DNA of 64,000 nucleotides from Rhodoferax sp. U11-2br (lineage in GTDB: Bacteria; Pseudomonadota; Gammaproteobacteria; Burkholderiales; Burkholderiaceae_C), in NCBI RefSeq assembly GCF_018619435.1, contig NZ_JAHFZF010000028.1:1-64000 (forward strand), given 5' to 3'. A program made the position numbers and the translations under genes. Positions within the stretch are counted from its first letter, which is position 1; every line of letters begins with the position of its first letter. The notes below the pieces were generated by a model that was not told the origin of the DNA, did not search any database, and saw only the letters and a program-made list of their open reading frames with translations. Positions 24,773 through 33,249 of the stretch are shown piece by piece.

Positions 24773-25891
24773 ATGGAGTCTCAATTTGCACTTGTAAATC
24801 GAGATGCGGAGTTGGATGGGCTTAGGGGTCTTGCTGTAGGAATGGTGTTGGCGTGGCATTTCATCGGCATCCCCGCTTGGTCGACCGACGGTTGGTTAGC
24901 TCACGCCATTTTTCGGGTGTTTCTAATAGGTGGAGCAGGTGTTGATCTGTTTTTCGTGTTGTCAGGCTTTCTCATCACACGCATCATTATTTCCAGAACG
25001 AAATCTGGTTCCAGTTTTCTTATTGCTTTCTACGCGCGACGGGCTTTACGAATTCTGCCGCCATATCTTTTGCTGGTTTGTGCTTTCTGGGTAGTCGTAT
25101 GGTGCGGTGTGCGCAACAACGTTGTTAATGACCAGGTTCCCTTGTGGAGATTTCTGACTTTCACACAGAATTTTTGGATGGCTGAGCACGCATCCTATGG
25201 GCCGGACGGAATTTCGGTGACATGGTCTGTCGCAATTGAAGAGCAGTATTATCTTTTTTTCCCGTTATTTGCAATTCTGTTGCCAAGAAAACGATTGCCT
25301 GCATTTCTGATTTGCATGGCTTTTGCCTCTGTTGTTTGGCGCGCACATGTTTTTGTGCTTGATCCATCTAATGATTTTCCCCCAAACGTGGCAACACCAG
25401 CGAGACTTGACGGACTGGCTATGGGGGGGCTTATAGCTTGTGCTTTTCAAAACTCGAACTTAACAAAGTGGCTTCACGTCCATAAAGCTGGTTTGCAATT
25501 TGCCATGTTTGTGAGTCTTGCTGCATTGTTTTTTGTGCATCGCGATTCAGGTGTTCAGATGGCATTTTTTGGGCACACACTCCTGTCAATATGTTTTGCA
25601 CTTGTTGTTACCAATATTTTGCTTAATCTTGGGTCTAAGTCACTTTTTATGTGTTGGATGCGCTCTGCTCAACTGCGATATTTGGGGCGAATATCGTACT
25701 CCCTCTATCTTTTTCACCCTTTTGTTTTGGCAACCACCTTTCGCTTGACGGGGTTGTCTAAAACATTATCCGATTGGCCTCAAGTTGTTGTCTTAGCCAC
25801 CTGTCTTGTATTTTCTATTTTTCTTTGTGATCTGCTATTTAGGTGGTTAGAGAGTCGGATGATCGCCTGTGGTAGAAAAATTTCTTACTAA
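24773..25891 (+). CDS. Acyltransferase 3 family membrane protein (OafA-like)
   Basis: A 372-residue polytopic protein of the acyltransferase 3 family: ELDGLRGLAVGMVLAWHF near the N-terminus with the conserved His, GGAGVDLFFVLSGFLITRII, FYARRALRILPPY, and SVAIEEQYYLFFP, then about ten hydrophobic segments. Such proteins move acyl (often acetyl) groups across the inner membrane onto O-antigen or other glycans. ATG 24773 starts one base after the previous stop; GTG 24764 is an in-frame alternative. Base composition here falls well below that of the flanking metabolic genes. Confidence 0.9.
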   Translation: MESQFALVNRDAELDGLRGLAVGMVLAWHFIGIPAWSTDGWLAHAIFRVFLIGGAGVDLFFVLSGFLITRIIISRTKSGSSFLIAFYARRALRILPPYLLLVCAFWVVVWCGVRNNVVNDQVPLWRFLTFTQNFWMAEHASYGPDGISVTWSVAIEEQYYLFFPLFAILLPRKRLPAFLICMAFASVVWRAHVFVLDPSNDFPPNVATPARLDGLAMGGLIACAFQNSNLTKWLHVHKAGLQFAMFVSLAALFFVHRDSGVQMAFFGHTLLSICFALVVTNILLNLGSKSLFMCWMRSAQLRYLGRISYSLYLFHPFVLATTFRLTGLSKTLSDWPQVVVLATCLVFSIFLCDLLFRWLESRMIACGRKISY

Positions 25892-25898
25892 ATGCACC

Positions 25899-27008
25899 AT
25901 GAATGTCCCTTTCGCTGACCTCCACGCACAGTACCTCACGATTAAGCACAGTGTTGACGCTGCAATTGCAGATGTCATCCGCACATCTGCATTTATCCGC
26001 GGGCCGTATGTCCAGAAATTCGAGGAGGAGTTCGCCGTAGCAATGCAACTCAAGCATTGCGTTTCGTGTGCCAATGGCACCGATTCGCTTTTTATCGCCA
26101 TGCATGGACTGGGCGTCAAACCCGGCGACGAGGTGATTGCTCCCGCACATTCTTGGATTTCAACTTCAGAAACCATCACCCAGGCAGGTGGCACTGTGGT
26201 ATTCAGTGACACTGATGAAAGCACTTACACCATTGATCCCGTTGATATCGAGGCGAAGATAACGTCCCGCACAGTTGGCATTATTCCTGTTCATCTGTAT
26301 GGGCAACCTGCCAACATGGGTGCAATCATGGCGATAGCTCGCAAGCACAAGTTGTGGGTCATTGAAGACTGTGCGCAAGCGCATATGGCAAAGTGGGAAG
26401 GTCAGCAGGTTGGTACTTTCGGGGATGCCGCGTCTTTTTCGTTCTACCCAGGTAAAAACCTGGGTGCTATGGGCGATGCTGGCGCTGTTTGTACCAACAA
26501 TACTTCGTTAGCCGAACGCATGGCCATGTTTGCCCGTCACGGTGGATTGAGAAAGGGAGACCACCAGATTGAAGGGATAAACAGTCGACTTGACGGTCTT
26601 CAGGCCGCAGTTCTGTCAGTTAAATTACCTCATCTTCCTGAGTGGACAAGACTACGCCAAGCTCGTGCTCAACGTTACAGTGAAGAGCTATCTTCTATTG
26701 GAGGTGTGACGATTCCTCATGTCGCTAATGGACGGGATCATGTTTGGCATCTGTATGTGATTCAGCATGAAAAACGCGACGACCTAGCACGTCACCTTCT
26801 GCACAATGGCATTCAGACAGCAATTAATTACCCTGTCGCGCTTCCGTTTTTACCTGCCTATAGCCGATTCAATCATAAGAATACCGATTTCAAAAATGCT
26901 TTTCATACGCAACGTACCTGCTTGTCTTTGCCAATCTATCCTGAGATGAGCAATGAGCAGCAAGACCATGTCATAAATTGCGTTGCAGCGTTCTGTCGTG
27001 AAGTCTAA
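25899..27008 (+). CDS. DegT/DnrJ/EryC1 aminotransferase, probable sugar 3-transaminase
   Basis: A 369-residue PLP enzyme. The PLP lysine lies in FSFYPGKNLGAMGDAGAV; ANGTDSLFIAMHGLGVKPGDEVIAPAHSW, VIEDCAQAH and EGINSRLDGLQAAVL are standard. The PGKNLGA(L/M)GDAGAV pattern is, as I recall, shared with transaminases acting on 3-keto sugars (FdtB, QdtB, and WlbC/WbpE relatives). It follows the C3 dehydrogenase and N-acetyltransferase genes, separated only by the acyltransferase, so it most likely supplies the 3-amino group in that module. The ATG 25899 gives the family-typical N-terminus VPFADLHAQY. Confidence 0.88.
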   Translation: MNVPFADLHAQYLTIKHSVDAAIADVIRTSAFIRGPYVQKFEEEFAVAMQLKHCVSCANGTDSLFIAMHGLGVKPGDEVIAPAHSWISTSETITQAGGTVVFSDTDESTYTIDPVDIEAKITSRTVGIIPVHLYGQPANMGAIMAIARKHKLWVIEDCAQAHMAKWEGQQVGTFGDAASFSFYPGKNLGAMGDAGAVCTNNTSLAERMAMFARHGGLRKGDHQIEGINSRLDGLQAAVLSVKLPHLPEWTRLRQARAQRYSEELSSIGGVTIPHVANGRDHVWHLYVIQHEKRDDLARHLLHNGIQTAINYPVALPFLPAYSRFNHKNTDFKNAFHTQRTCLSLPIYPEMSNEQQDHVINCVAAFCREV

Positions 27009-27939
27009 TCACAAAGTAGACCATGAATCTACCCTTGCAAGAAATTGCTTCGGTTTGCCCGTGGTCGGGCGCTACGGTTTAGCTCACAGTTTGCTTTCAT
27101 GGGCTCGCTGCGAAGTTTGGTGCCGTGACAATGGTGTGCCTATGCTCGCACCAGACTGGAATCACCTCCGTATCGGTCCATATTTGCGTCGCGAGCGAGA
27201 CAAGCGTGAATACCATCGACTGTTTCAATTTCCGCACTATGTGCATGGATTCAGGCGCTTATGGCTTTTGGTCCGTTTGCCCAAACGTTTAGCACCACGA
27301 ATAGAAGATGCCCCCATTGACCTGAACCAGAGACAACTGGTGGTGTTTGAGAATCGGGTTTCGGAGAACTTTGAGCATCATTTTCACGAGGTGGCGGGCC
27401 GAGCGCCTGAACTGCTTGACGCATTGCGTCGAATGACTCGACCGCGCTATCTACCACGAGGTGAGGCACGTGGTCACGTGGCTATCCATGTCCGCTTGGG
27501 TGACTTCAGCGTCCCGCAGGCTGAGATAGTGTTACGCGAAGGGTTGCGCAACGTACGTTTGCCAATTCAGTGGTATGTCGAAACCCTAGCTGCGTTGCGT
27601 AAGTCACTTGGTATTGAGATACCAGCATTGGTTTATTCCGACGGAGAAGATACGGCGCTAGCGGCGCTATTGACCCAGCCCGGGGTGCGTCGAGCGGCTC
27701 GGGGGACCGCGGTGACCGATCTACTCGAGATGGTTGAAGCCACAGCCATGATTTCTTCAGGCTCGGGGTTCAGTATTTGGGCCTGCTTCCTTGGCCGCGT
27801 GCCGAGGCTCTGCTTCCCGTCACAGCGTCAGTTGCGCGTACTAGGCGAACCTAGCGATGTTGACCTGGAGCCTGAGCTCGATTTCGGAGCAAGCGTGTCC
27901 GAGGGATTTGCTGCAGCGATAACCAGACGTTTGCTATGA
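26998..27939 (+). CDS. Putative glycosyltransferase, GT11 fucosyltransferase-like
   Basis: A 313-residue protein. VAIHVRLGDF near residue 160 matches the HxRxGD sugar-nucleotide motif of GT11-type and related fucosyltransferases, and ATAMISSGSGFSIWACFLG near 250 resembles their ANSTFSxWxA(Y/F)L motif. The N-terminal region lacks the clear GGxGNQ loop of GT11, reading GLPVVGRYGLAHSLL instead, so it is divergent. GDP-fucose is made by the same locus, which fits. The start is uncertain: GTG 26998 was chosen, overlapping the aminotransferase stop; TTG 26983 is possible. Confidence 0.6.
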   Translation: MKSNHKVDHESTLARNCFGLPVVGRYGLAHSLLSWARCEVWCRDNGVPMLAPDWNHLRIGPYLRRERDKREYHRLFQFPHYVHGFRRLWLLVRLPKRLAPRIEDAPIDLNQRQLVVFENRVSENFEHHFHEVAGRAPELLDALRRMTRPRYLPRGEARGHVAIHVRLGDFSVPQAEIVLREGLRNVRLPIQWYVETLAALRKSLGIEIPALVYSDGEDTALAALLTQPGVRRAARGTAVTDLLEMVEATAMISSGSGFSIWACFLGRVPRLCFPSQRQLRVLGEPSDVDLEPELDFGASVSEGFAAAITRRLL

Positions 27940-29207
27940 GTCCGGCGCTGTTACCTTTTCTAAAGAATATGCTTATAGTGCTGCGGGGGGCAGTATTGGG
28001 GCAGGGTATTGTTTTTCTAGCTTTGCCTTGGTTATCACGACTCTATGACCCGCAAGATTTTGGAGTGATGCAGTCGTTCCAGTCATTACTTTCGTTGTTG
28101 CTTATCCTCTGCTCATTGCGGTTAGAAGTTGCCATACTAAGGGCTAGCGAATCTGAGTTGCGCCATGTTGTGGCAATATGTGTTTTTTTGTGTCTTATCA
28201 GTAGTGTAGTTACATTATTTGTGATAGTACTACTTAAGTGGCTAACCCCCACTTGGTTTTTTGGATTGAGTTCAGTTATCTGGCTGTTGCCAGCAAGTCT
28301 ACTGCTGGCTGGGATAAGTCAAGTATGTAACTATATCTGCCTGCGTCGACAGGCCTTAGGCATCAATGCGGACGGCAAGATTGCGCAATCGCTTACTTAT
28401 GTTGCCGTTGCCGGGGGGGTTGGCCTAGCGTCTCCAAGTGCGCTGGCCCTGAATTTGGCAGATCTCTTAGGGCGGCTTGCATTGGTCCTTGCCTCTTGGC
28501 GTGGTGCTTTGAGGCAGACACTACTTGACCGCGCTACCTTGAGCCGCGAGAGCCTAACTGTACTATCGCGTTTCCGTAGTCTCCCTCTGTTTTCAATGCC
28601 GAGTGCGGCAGTTAACACATTGGGCTCGTCGTTTACGCCATTAATGATGTTGGCACTGTTTGGTGCCAATGAAGCAGGAAACTTTGCCATGATTGAGCGT
28701 TTGCTGGGAACACCTATCGCCGTTATTGCAGGCGCTGCATCTCAGGCGTTCATGGCTGCTTTTTCTGGGCAGTCCCTTGTTGCTAATGAAAAACGTGTGC
28801 TGTTTTTGCGAATTTTGCGTACTAGTGCACTGCTAGGTTTCGCTCCAACCATCGTATTGATGGCTGTTGGCCAGGATCTATTACCTCTGCTGCTTGGAGA
28901 TGATTGGCAGCTTGCTGGTCGCTATGTCGGTATCCTTGCGCCCATGCTTTACATCTCGCTGCTTGCGACGCCGGTAAACATGACTTTGGTAATTGGTGGT
29001 CACTATGGCTTGCAGTTTCTGTGGGATAGTGGACGGTTGGTAAGCCTCGCGCTTATGTGGTGGGCAATCAGCGCCGGTCAATACGACTCGATTACAGCAG
29101 TTAGCATTTACAGTGCGATTGTCTCTATTTTTTACATTCTCCATATTGTTCTTTCATATTGTTGTGTCAACAATGGGCTTGGCAGTAACTTTTTTGAGAG
29201 AAATTAA
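27936..29207 (+). CDS. wzx: O-antigen flippase (Wzx-like)
   Basis: A 423-residue membrane protein with about twelve hydrophobic segments in the MATE/polysaccharide-flippase pattern, beginning FLKNMLIVLRGAVLGQGIVFLALPWLSRLYDPQDFGVMQSFQSL. It moves undecaprenyl-linked O-units across the inner membrane. Its ATG overlaps the previous stop (ATGA) and the gene is directly followed by the polymerase, the usual Wzx-Wzy order. Codon use and composition are AT-richer than the flanking regions, typical of exchanged O-antigen cores. Confidence 0.85.
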   Translation: MSPALLPFLKNMLIVLRGAVLGQGIVFLALPWLSRLYDPQDFGVMQSFQSLLSLLLILCSLRLEVAILRASESELRHVVAICVFLCLISSVVTLFVIVLLKWLTPTWFFGLSSVIWLLPASLLLAGISQVCNYICLRRQALGINADGKIAQSLTYVAVAGGVGLASPSALALNLADLLGRLALVLASWRGALRQTLLDRATLSRESLTVLSRFRSLPLFSMPSAAVNTLGSSFTPLMMLALFGANEAGNFAMIERLLGTPIAVIAGAASQAFMAAFSGQSLVANEKRVLFLRILRTSALLGFAPTIVLMAVGQDLLPLLLGDDWQLAGRYVGILAPMLYISLLATPVNMTLVIGGHYGLQFLWDSGRLVSLALMWWAISAGQYDSITAVSIYSAIVSIFYILHIVLSYCCVNNGLGSNFFERN

Positions 29208-30574
29208 TGAGTTTTTTTATAAGCAGAGGTCTGAAACGGTTTTTTGCTTGGGATGCTTGGCTGGCCTGCTTTTTTGTTTTAATTTATTTGACTCTTCTTT
29301 ATTATATTTATATCGAAAAACTCCGTCGTTGGGATTATCTCGGGTTTCCGCTTGGTCCAAGTCCCGTCTTTGCATTATTGTTCAGTGTTGTGCTGATTCT
29401 GATTCCACTTTTCTTATTGCGACGGCGGATTCAGCAAGCTTCATCCTATTTTGCATGGTGTATTTATTTCTTTGTTTACATTCCTGGGGTATTGTTTCCA
29501 GTATTGCAGTGGCTAAGTGACGATGTTTTTTTATTGATTAGTCTGCTTTGTTGTAGTTTTTTATTAATCTTGGGATTTATTCGTTCGTCGTCAATAGCAA
29601 TCAAAATACGTGTTCCGGTGCATGTATTTTGGCTGGGGTTTTGGGTCATCTACCTGCTATTGAATGGTTATTCTTTGGCGATTTTTGGAGGTTCGATTTC
29701 TTTTGCCGATATTGTGAATGTTTACGACCAGCGAACCCTCGCAGGAGATCTCGCCGATGGAACCTTGGTTGGCTATGCAACGGGAATTCTCTCAGGTTGT
29801 TTTAATCCATTTCTAATGAGTGTAGGTCTATTGCACCGAAGACCTGTATACTTCACGATGGGTGCAATAGGTCAGATATTTGTCTATACTACCTTTGCAA
29901 TGAAGTCTACGTTGTTATCAATAGTAATCATATTGGTACTTTACTTATTGTGCATACGCGGCGGGCGGGTCCGATGGCGAGGGGTGGCAATCTTCAGTGT
30001 TGCTTCTGTTTTGATTCCTCTGGTTGTTGGTTTGTTCATTGATGAGGACGCATCGGTGCTCTACGAAAATATAGCGGCTATTGTTTACATGCGAACTTAT
30101 GGCATGGTAGGCGCTCTAATCGGCATTTACTACGATTTCTTCTCTCTCAACCCCCAGACTTATTACTCTCATATCAATCTGGTTGGAATGTTTGTTACTT
30201 ATCCGTATCAGGCGTCAATCGGCGAGGTAATTGGTGCCAGCATGGGCTTGGAGATGAATGCTAACGCTAACTTCTTTGCTACCGATGGAATTGCTGCCGC
30301 AGGTCTTTTTGGGCTACTGCTAATTGGTGCGGTGGTCGGTCTCACACTGCGTTTTATGGACTCGTTGGTACCTCGCGAGAACGTGCCACTGTTGTGTGGT
30401 GCAGCCGCACCCATCTTGATGAGTCTTGCTAATTCATCTTTTTTTACCACGCTCTTAACAAGCGGTTTGATGCTGTTGATATTGCTTTGTGCGCTGTGGC
30501 GGCCAGAAATGGCATACGGCCTGTCATTGGCACGTCGACCAGCGCACTTCATGTCTACGGCGCACATTAGATGA
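29207..30574 (+). CDS. wzy: O-antigen polymerase (Wzy-like)
   Basis: A 455-residue membrane protein with ten or more hydrophobic segments and one large periplasmic loop with NPQTYYSHINLVGMFVTYPYQASIGEVIGASMGLEMNANANFFATDGIA, of the kind seen in oligosaccharide repeat-unit polymerases (O-antigen polysaccharide polymerase group). The TAATG junction joins it to wzx. It is the most AT-rich gene in the window, so probably acquired with the O-unit specificity. Identification rests on topology, loop pattern and locus position; Wzy proteins share little sequence. Confidence 0.78.
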   Translation: MSFFISRGLKRFFAWDAWLACFFVLIYLTLLYYIYIEKLRRWDYLGFPLGPSPVFALLFSVVLILIPLFLLRRRIQQASSYFAWCIYFFVYIPGVLFPVLQWLSDDVFLLISLLCCSFLLILGFIRSSSIAIKIRVPVHVFWLGFWVIYLLLNGYSLAIFGGSISFADIVNVYDQRTLAGDLADGTLVGYATGILSGCFNPFLMSVGLLHRRPVYFTMGAIGQIFVYTTFAMKSTLLSIVIILVLYLLCIRGGRVRWRGVAIFSVASVLIPLVVGLFIDEDASVLYENIAAIVYMRTYGMVGALIGIYYDFFSLNPQTYYSHINLVGMFVTYPYQASIGEVIGASMGLEMNANANFFATDGIAAAGLFGLLLIGAVVGLTLRFMDSLVPRENVPLLCGAAAPILMSLANSSFFTTLLTSGLMLLILLCALWRPEMAYGLSLARRPAHFMSTAHIR

Positions 30575-31659
30575 GAATTCTGCAAAACGTCGGTCTATAT
30601 CCGAGCTACCTTAACCGTCTCGAGACGTTGATTGACGGTGCCGTTGGACATCAGAATGCTCTCGAGGTGTTTCTCGCGGATGGCTTCGAGTCAACACACC
30701 TGCTGCAGGGGGTGATCGACGGCGACCCTGACTTTGCCCTTGCTCTTGGAAATAGTGAGCTCGTGCAACGACGGTGGGCGACTGAGAATGGCTTGCCGCG
30801 AAGGACAGCTTTAGAAGATATCCTGCTTGCGCAGATTGAACATCACCGAACAGAGGTCTTCTACAACCTCGATCCGGTACGCTTTGACGATCGCATTCTT
30901 GGCCGTCTCCCTGGTTGTGTTCGGCGCACGATCGCATGGAGCGCAGCGCCAAGCCCACACACACGATTTCAAGGCTATGACCTGGTCGTAAATAACTTTC
31001 CCGGCATCCTTGCGCGGTACGCCAAGCTTGGTTGTCGGACAGCTTATTTTTTCCCTGCCCTAGCGCCGAAGATGTGCGAAGTTGCGTGTCGCACTGAGCG
31101 GCCGATCGACATAATTTTTGTCGGAGGTTACAGTCGACATCACCTGCGTCGCTCCAATGTTCTCGACGCTGTATCAGCGATGTCCCCCGCAAAGCGAGTG
31201 TGTTATTACCTTGATCTCGGAAGACTCAACCGACTTTCAGAGTTGCCACTATTGGGCCGGTTGAAGTTGCTGTCACCGCACCGCCGAACACCATCTATCC
31301 GATCCATCTCTGCGCCTGCGTTGTTTGGGACTGAACTTATCGAAGCTTTTGGGCGAAGCAAGATAGTTCTCAATGCTGCGGTAGATATGGCGGGTGACGA
31401 GCGTGGCAACATTCGCTGTTTCGAGGCTATGGGGTGTGGTGCACTACTGCTTTCGGACGCAGGCAGTTATCCCACTGGCATGGAGTCGGGCCGTACGTTG
31501 GTGACCTATAACGATCCAACAGATGTAGTTAAACAGGCGACGCGTATGCTAGATGATGACAGTCTTCGCACTCACATCGCTGCAGCGGGCCACATGATGT
31601 TGGCCGACCGCTATTCAAAAAGTCGCCAGATGGATGCCTTTCGAGCGCTAGTTGACTAA
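30571..31659 (+). CDS. Putative glycosyltransferase (GT4/CgeB-like)
   Basis: A 362-residue soluble protein. The C-terminal half fits a GT-B donor domain: IIFVGGYSRHH, FGTELIEAFGRSKIVLNAAVD, then RCFEAMGCGALLLSDAGSYPTGME, which corresponds to the E-x7-E-like region of GT4 and the CgeB-type glycosyltransferase domain, and a late AAAGHMMLADRYSKSRQMD. The N-terminal half is divergent (NLDPVRFDDRILGRLPGCV, AAPSPHTRFQGYDLVVNNF). It overlaps wzy by ATGA. Donor and acceptor are unknown; it likely adds one sugar of the O-unit. Confidence 0.7.
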   Translation: MRILQNVGLYPSYLNRLETLIDGAVGHQNALEVFLADGFESTHLLQGVIDGDPDFALALGNSELVQRRWATENGLPRRTALEDILLAQIEHHRTEVFYNLDPVRFDDRILGRLPGCVRRTIAWSAAPSPHTRFQGYDLVVNNFPGILARYAKLGCRTAYFFPALAPKMCEVACRTERPIDIIFVGGYSRHHLRRSNVLDAVSAMSPAKRVCYYLDLGRLNRLSELPLLGRLKLLSPHRRTPSIRSISAPALFGTELIEAFGRSKIVLNAAVDMAGDERGNIRCFEAMGCGALLLSDAGSYPTGMESGRTLVTYNDPTDVVKQATRMLDDDSLRTHIAAAGHMMLADRYSKSRQMDAFRALVD

Positions 31660-31705
31660 AACTGTCAGTTGCACCGCCTTAAACCTGATTCAATGGAGAC
31701 TACAC

Positions 31706-32143
31706 ATGCTAGAGAGCATTAATGCTAACAACAAGCAACTGGCACTTATCCTGCGCCATAGCTACACGACAGAAGACATCAAGTTTTTTACGCCGGATTC
31801 ATATTCGCAGCAACTTGGCTACATGAAGCGGTCGGCTGGCTACGTGATTCAGCCGCACGTACACAACCCAGTGCGCCGCGAGGTTGAATACACAAAGGAA
31901 GTACTGATCATCAAGCGTGGTGTGGTTCGCGTCGATTTTTATTCAGAGGACCAGACCTACTTAGAAAGCACTCTTTTGCGAGCTGGCGACATTATTCTTC
32001 TTGCTTTCGGTGGGCACGGCTTCGAAATTTTAGAGGAGGCCGAAATTGTGGAGGTCAAGCAAGGTCCGTACTGTGGAGAGCAGGACAAGACGCGATTCCT
32101 ACCAGTCTCCCCCGATCAGCTGATCATGAAGGATGCCAAATGA
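31706..32143 (+). CDS. Cupin-fold protein of the O-antigen locus
   Basis: A 145-residue single-domain cupin. The metal-site region reads YVIQPHVHNPVRREVEYTKEVLIIKRGVVRVDFY, giving HxH and a following Glu, then GDIILLAFGGHGFEILEEAEIVEVKQGPY with the second-motif His. Start ATG 31706 has GGAG eight bases upstream, and a longer ORF from 31652 overlaps the previous gene. It directly precedes, with ATGA overlap, the perosamine-synthase-like gene. Cupins in such loci can be sugar-nucleotide isomerases or epimerases, or carboxylate-binding partners of aminotransferases; which applies here is not decidable from the sequence. Confidence 0.75.
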   Translation: MLESINANNKQLALILRHSYTTEDIKFFTPDSYSQQLGYMKRSAGYVIQPHVHNPVRREVEYTKEVLIIKRGVVRVDFYSEDQTYLESTLLRAGDIILLAFGGHGFEILEEAEIVEVKQGPYCGEQDKTRFLPVSPDQLIMKDAK

Positions 32144-33249
32144 TTCAAGTAAATGAACCTTTGCTCGATGGGAATGAGAGAAAGTACCTCAATGAATGTA
32201 TAGACACCGGGTGGATTTCATCGGAAGGTCCGTTTGTCCAGCGTTTTGAAGAACAGTTCGCGGCGTCTGTTGGACGACGTCATGCGATCGCAGTAGCCAA
32301 CGGATCGTTAGCGTTGGATGCAGCCCTCGTCGCTCTTGACCTGAGTCCAGGCGACGAAGTGTTGATGCCCTCTTTTACGATCATCTCCTGCGCGGCTGCG
32401 ATCGTGCGCGTTGGCGCTGTACCTGTGGTTATTGATGCTGACCCTATCACGTGGAATATGGATGTCACCAAAATCGAGGCACACATCACTCCGCGTTCAA
32501 AGGCAATGATGGTCGTTCATATTTATGGCCTACCTTGCGACATGGATCCAATCCTTGCACTTGCAAACAAGTACGGCTTGAAGTTGGTTGAGGATGCTGC
32601 CGAGATGCATGGTCAGACCTACCGTGGCCGGCCGTGCGGGAGTTTTGGCGACCTTAGTATCTTCAGCTTTTACCCGAACAAGCACATCACAACTGGCGAA
32701 GGTGGCATGATTGTCACCGACTCCGATGTGCTGGCGGAGAAATGTCGCGGTTTGCGTAACCTGTGTTTCATACCTGAGCGTCGCTTCGTGCACGAGCAGC
32801 TCGGCTGGAACATGCGGATGACCAATCTGCAGGCAGCTCTGGGTGTTGCTCAACTTGAGCGTTTATCCGTTTTTGTCGAACGCAAGCGTGCAATGGGAGC
32901 ACTCTATACAAAATTGCTGCAAGGTATGCCTGGCTTGCAATTGCCGCAGGAGGCGACTGAGTACGCAAACAATATATATTGGGTTTATGGCATCGTGCTG
33001 GAGCACGATATCGGATTTGACGCCAGAGAGGCAATGCGTCGGCTAGGTGCGGCTGGCGTAGGCACTCGACCCTTCTTCTGGCCGATGCACGAGCAGCCTG
33101 TTTTTCATCGCATGGGTCTTTTCGCTGATACCTGTTGCCCGGTGGCAGAAAACATCGCGCGCCGCGGCTTCTATATTCCGAGCGGGTTAGCCCTGAGCGA
33201 GGACCAGATTAATACCGTAGCTCAAACAGTTCGCGAGGTACTGAAATGA
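32140..33249 (+). CDS. DegT-family aminotransferase, GDP-perosamine synthase-like
   Basis: A 369-residue PLP enzyme. The start VNEPLLDGNERKYLNECIDTGWISSEGPFV, the PLP-lysine block FSFYPNKHITTGEGGMIVT, and LGWNMRMTNLQAALGVAQLE follow the pattern of GDP-perosamine synthases (Per/RfbE), which transaminate GDP-4-keto-6-deoxy-D-mannose. That compound is the product of the gmd gene 9 kb upstream. So this locus could split one intermediate between fucose and perosamine. Assignment to GDP-linked substrate is inference; related 4-transaminases use UDP sugars. Confidence 0.78.
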   Translation: MIQVNEPLLDGNERKYLNECIDTGWISSEGPFVQRFEEQFAASVGRRHAIAVANGSLALDAALVALDLSPGDEVLMPSFTIISCAAAIVRVGAVPVVIDADPITWNMDVTKIEAHITPRSKAMMVVHIYGLPCDMDPILALANKYGLKLVEDAAEMHGQTYRGRPCGSFGDLSIFSFYPNKHITTGEGGMIVTDSDVLAEKCRGLRNLCFIPERRFVHEQLGWNMRMTNLQAALGVAQLERLSVFVERKRAMGALYTKLLQGMPGLQLPQEATEYANNIYWVYGIVLEHDIGFDAREAMRRLGAAGVGTRPFFWPMHEQPVFHRMGLFADTCCPVAENIARRGFYIPSGLALSEDQINTVAQTVREVLK

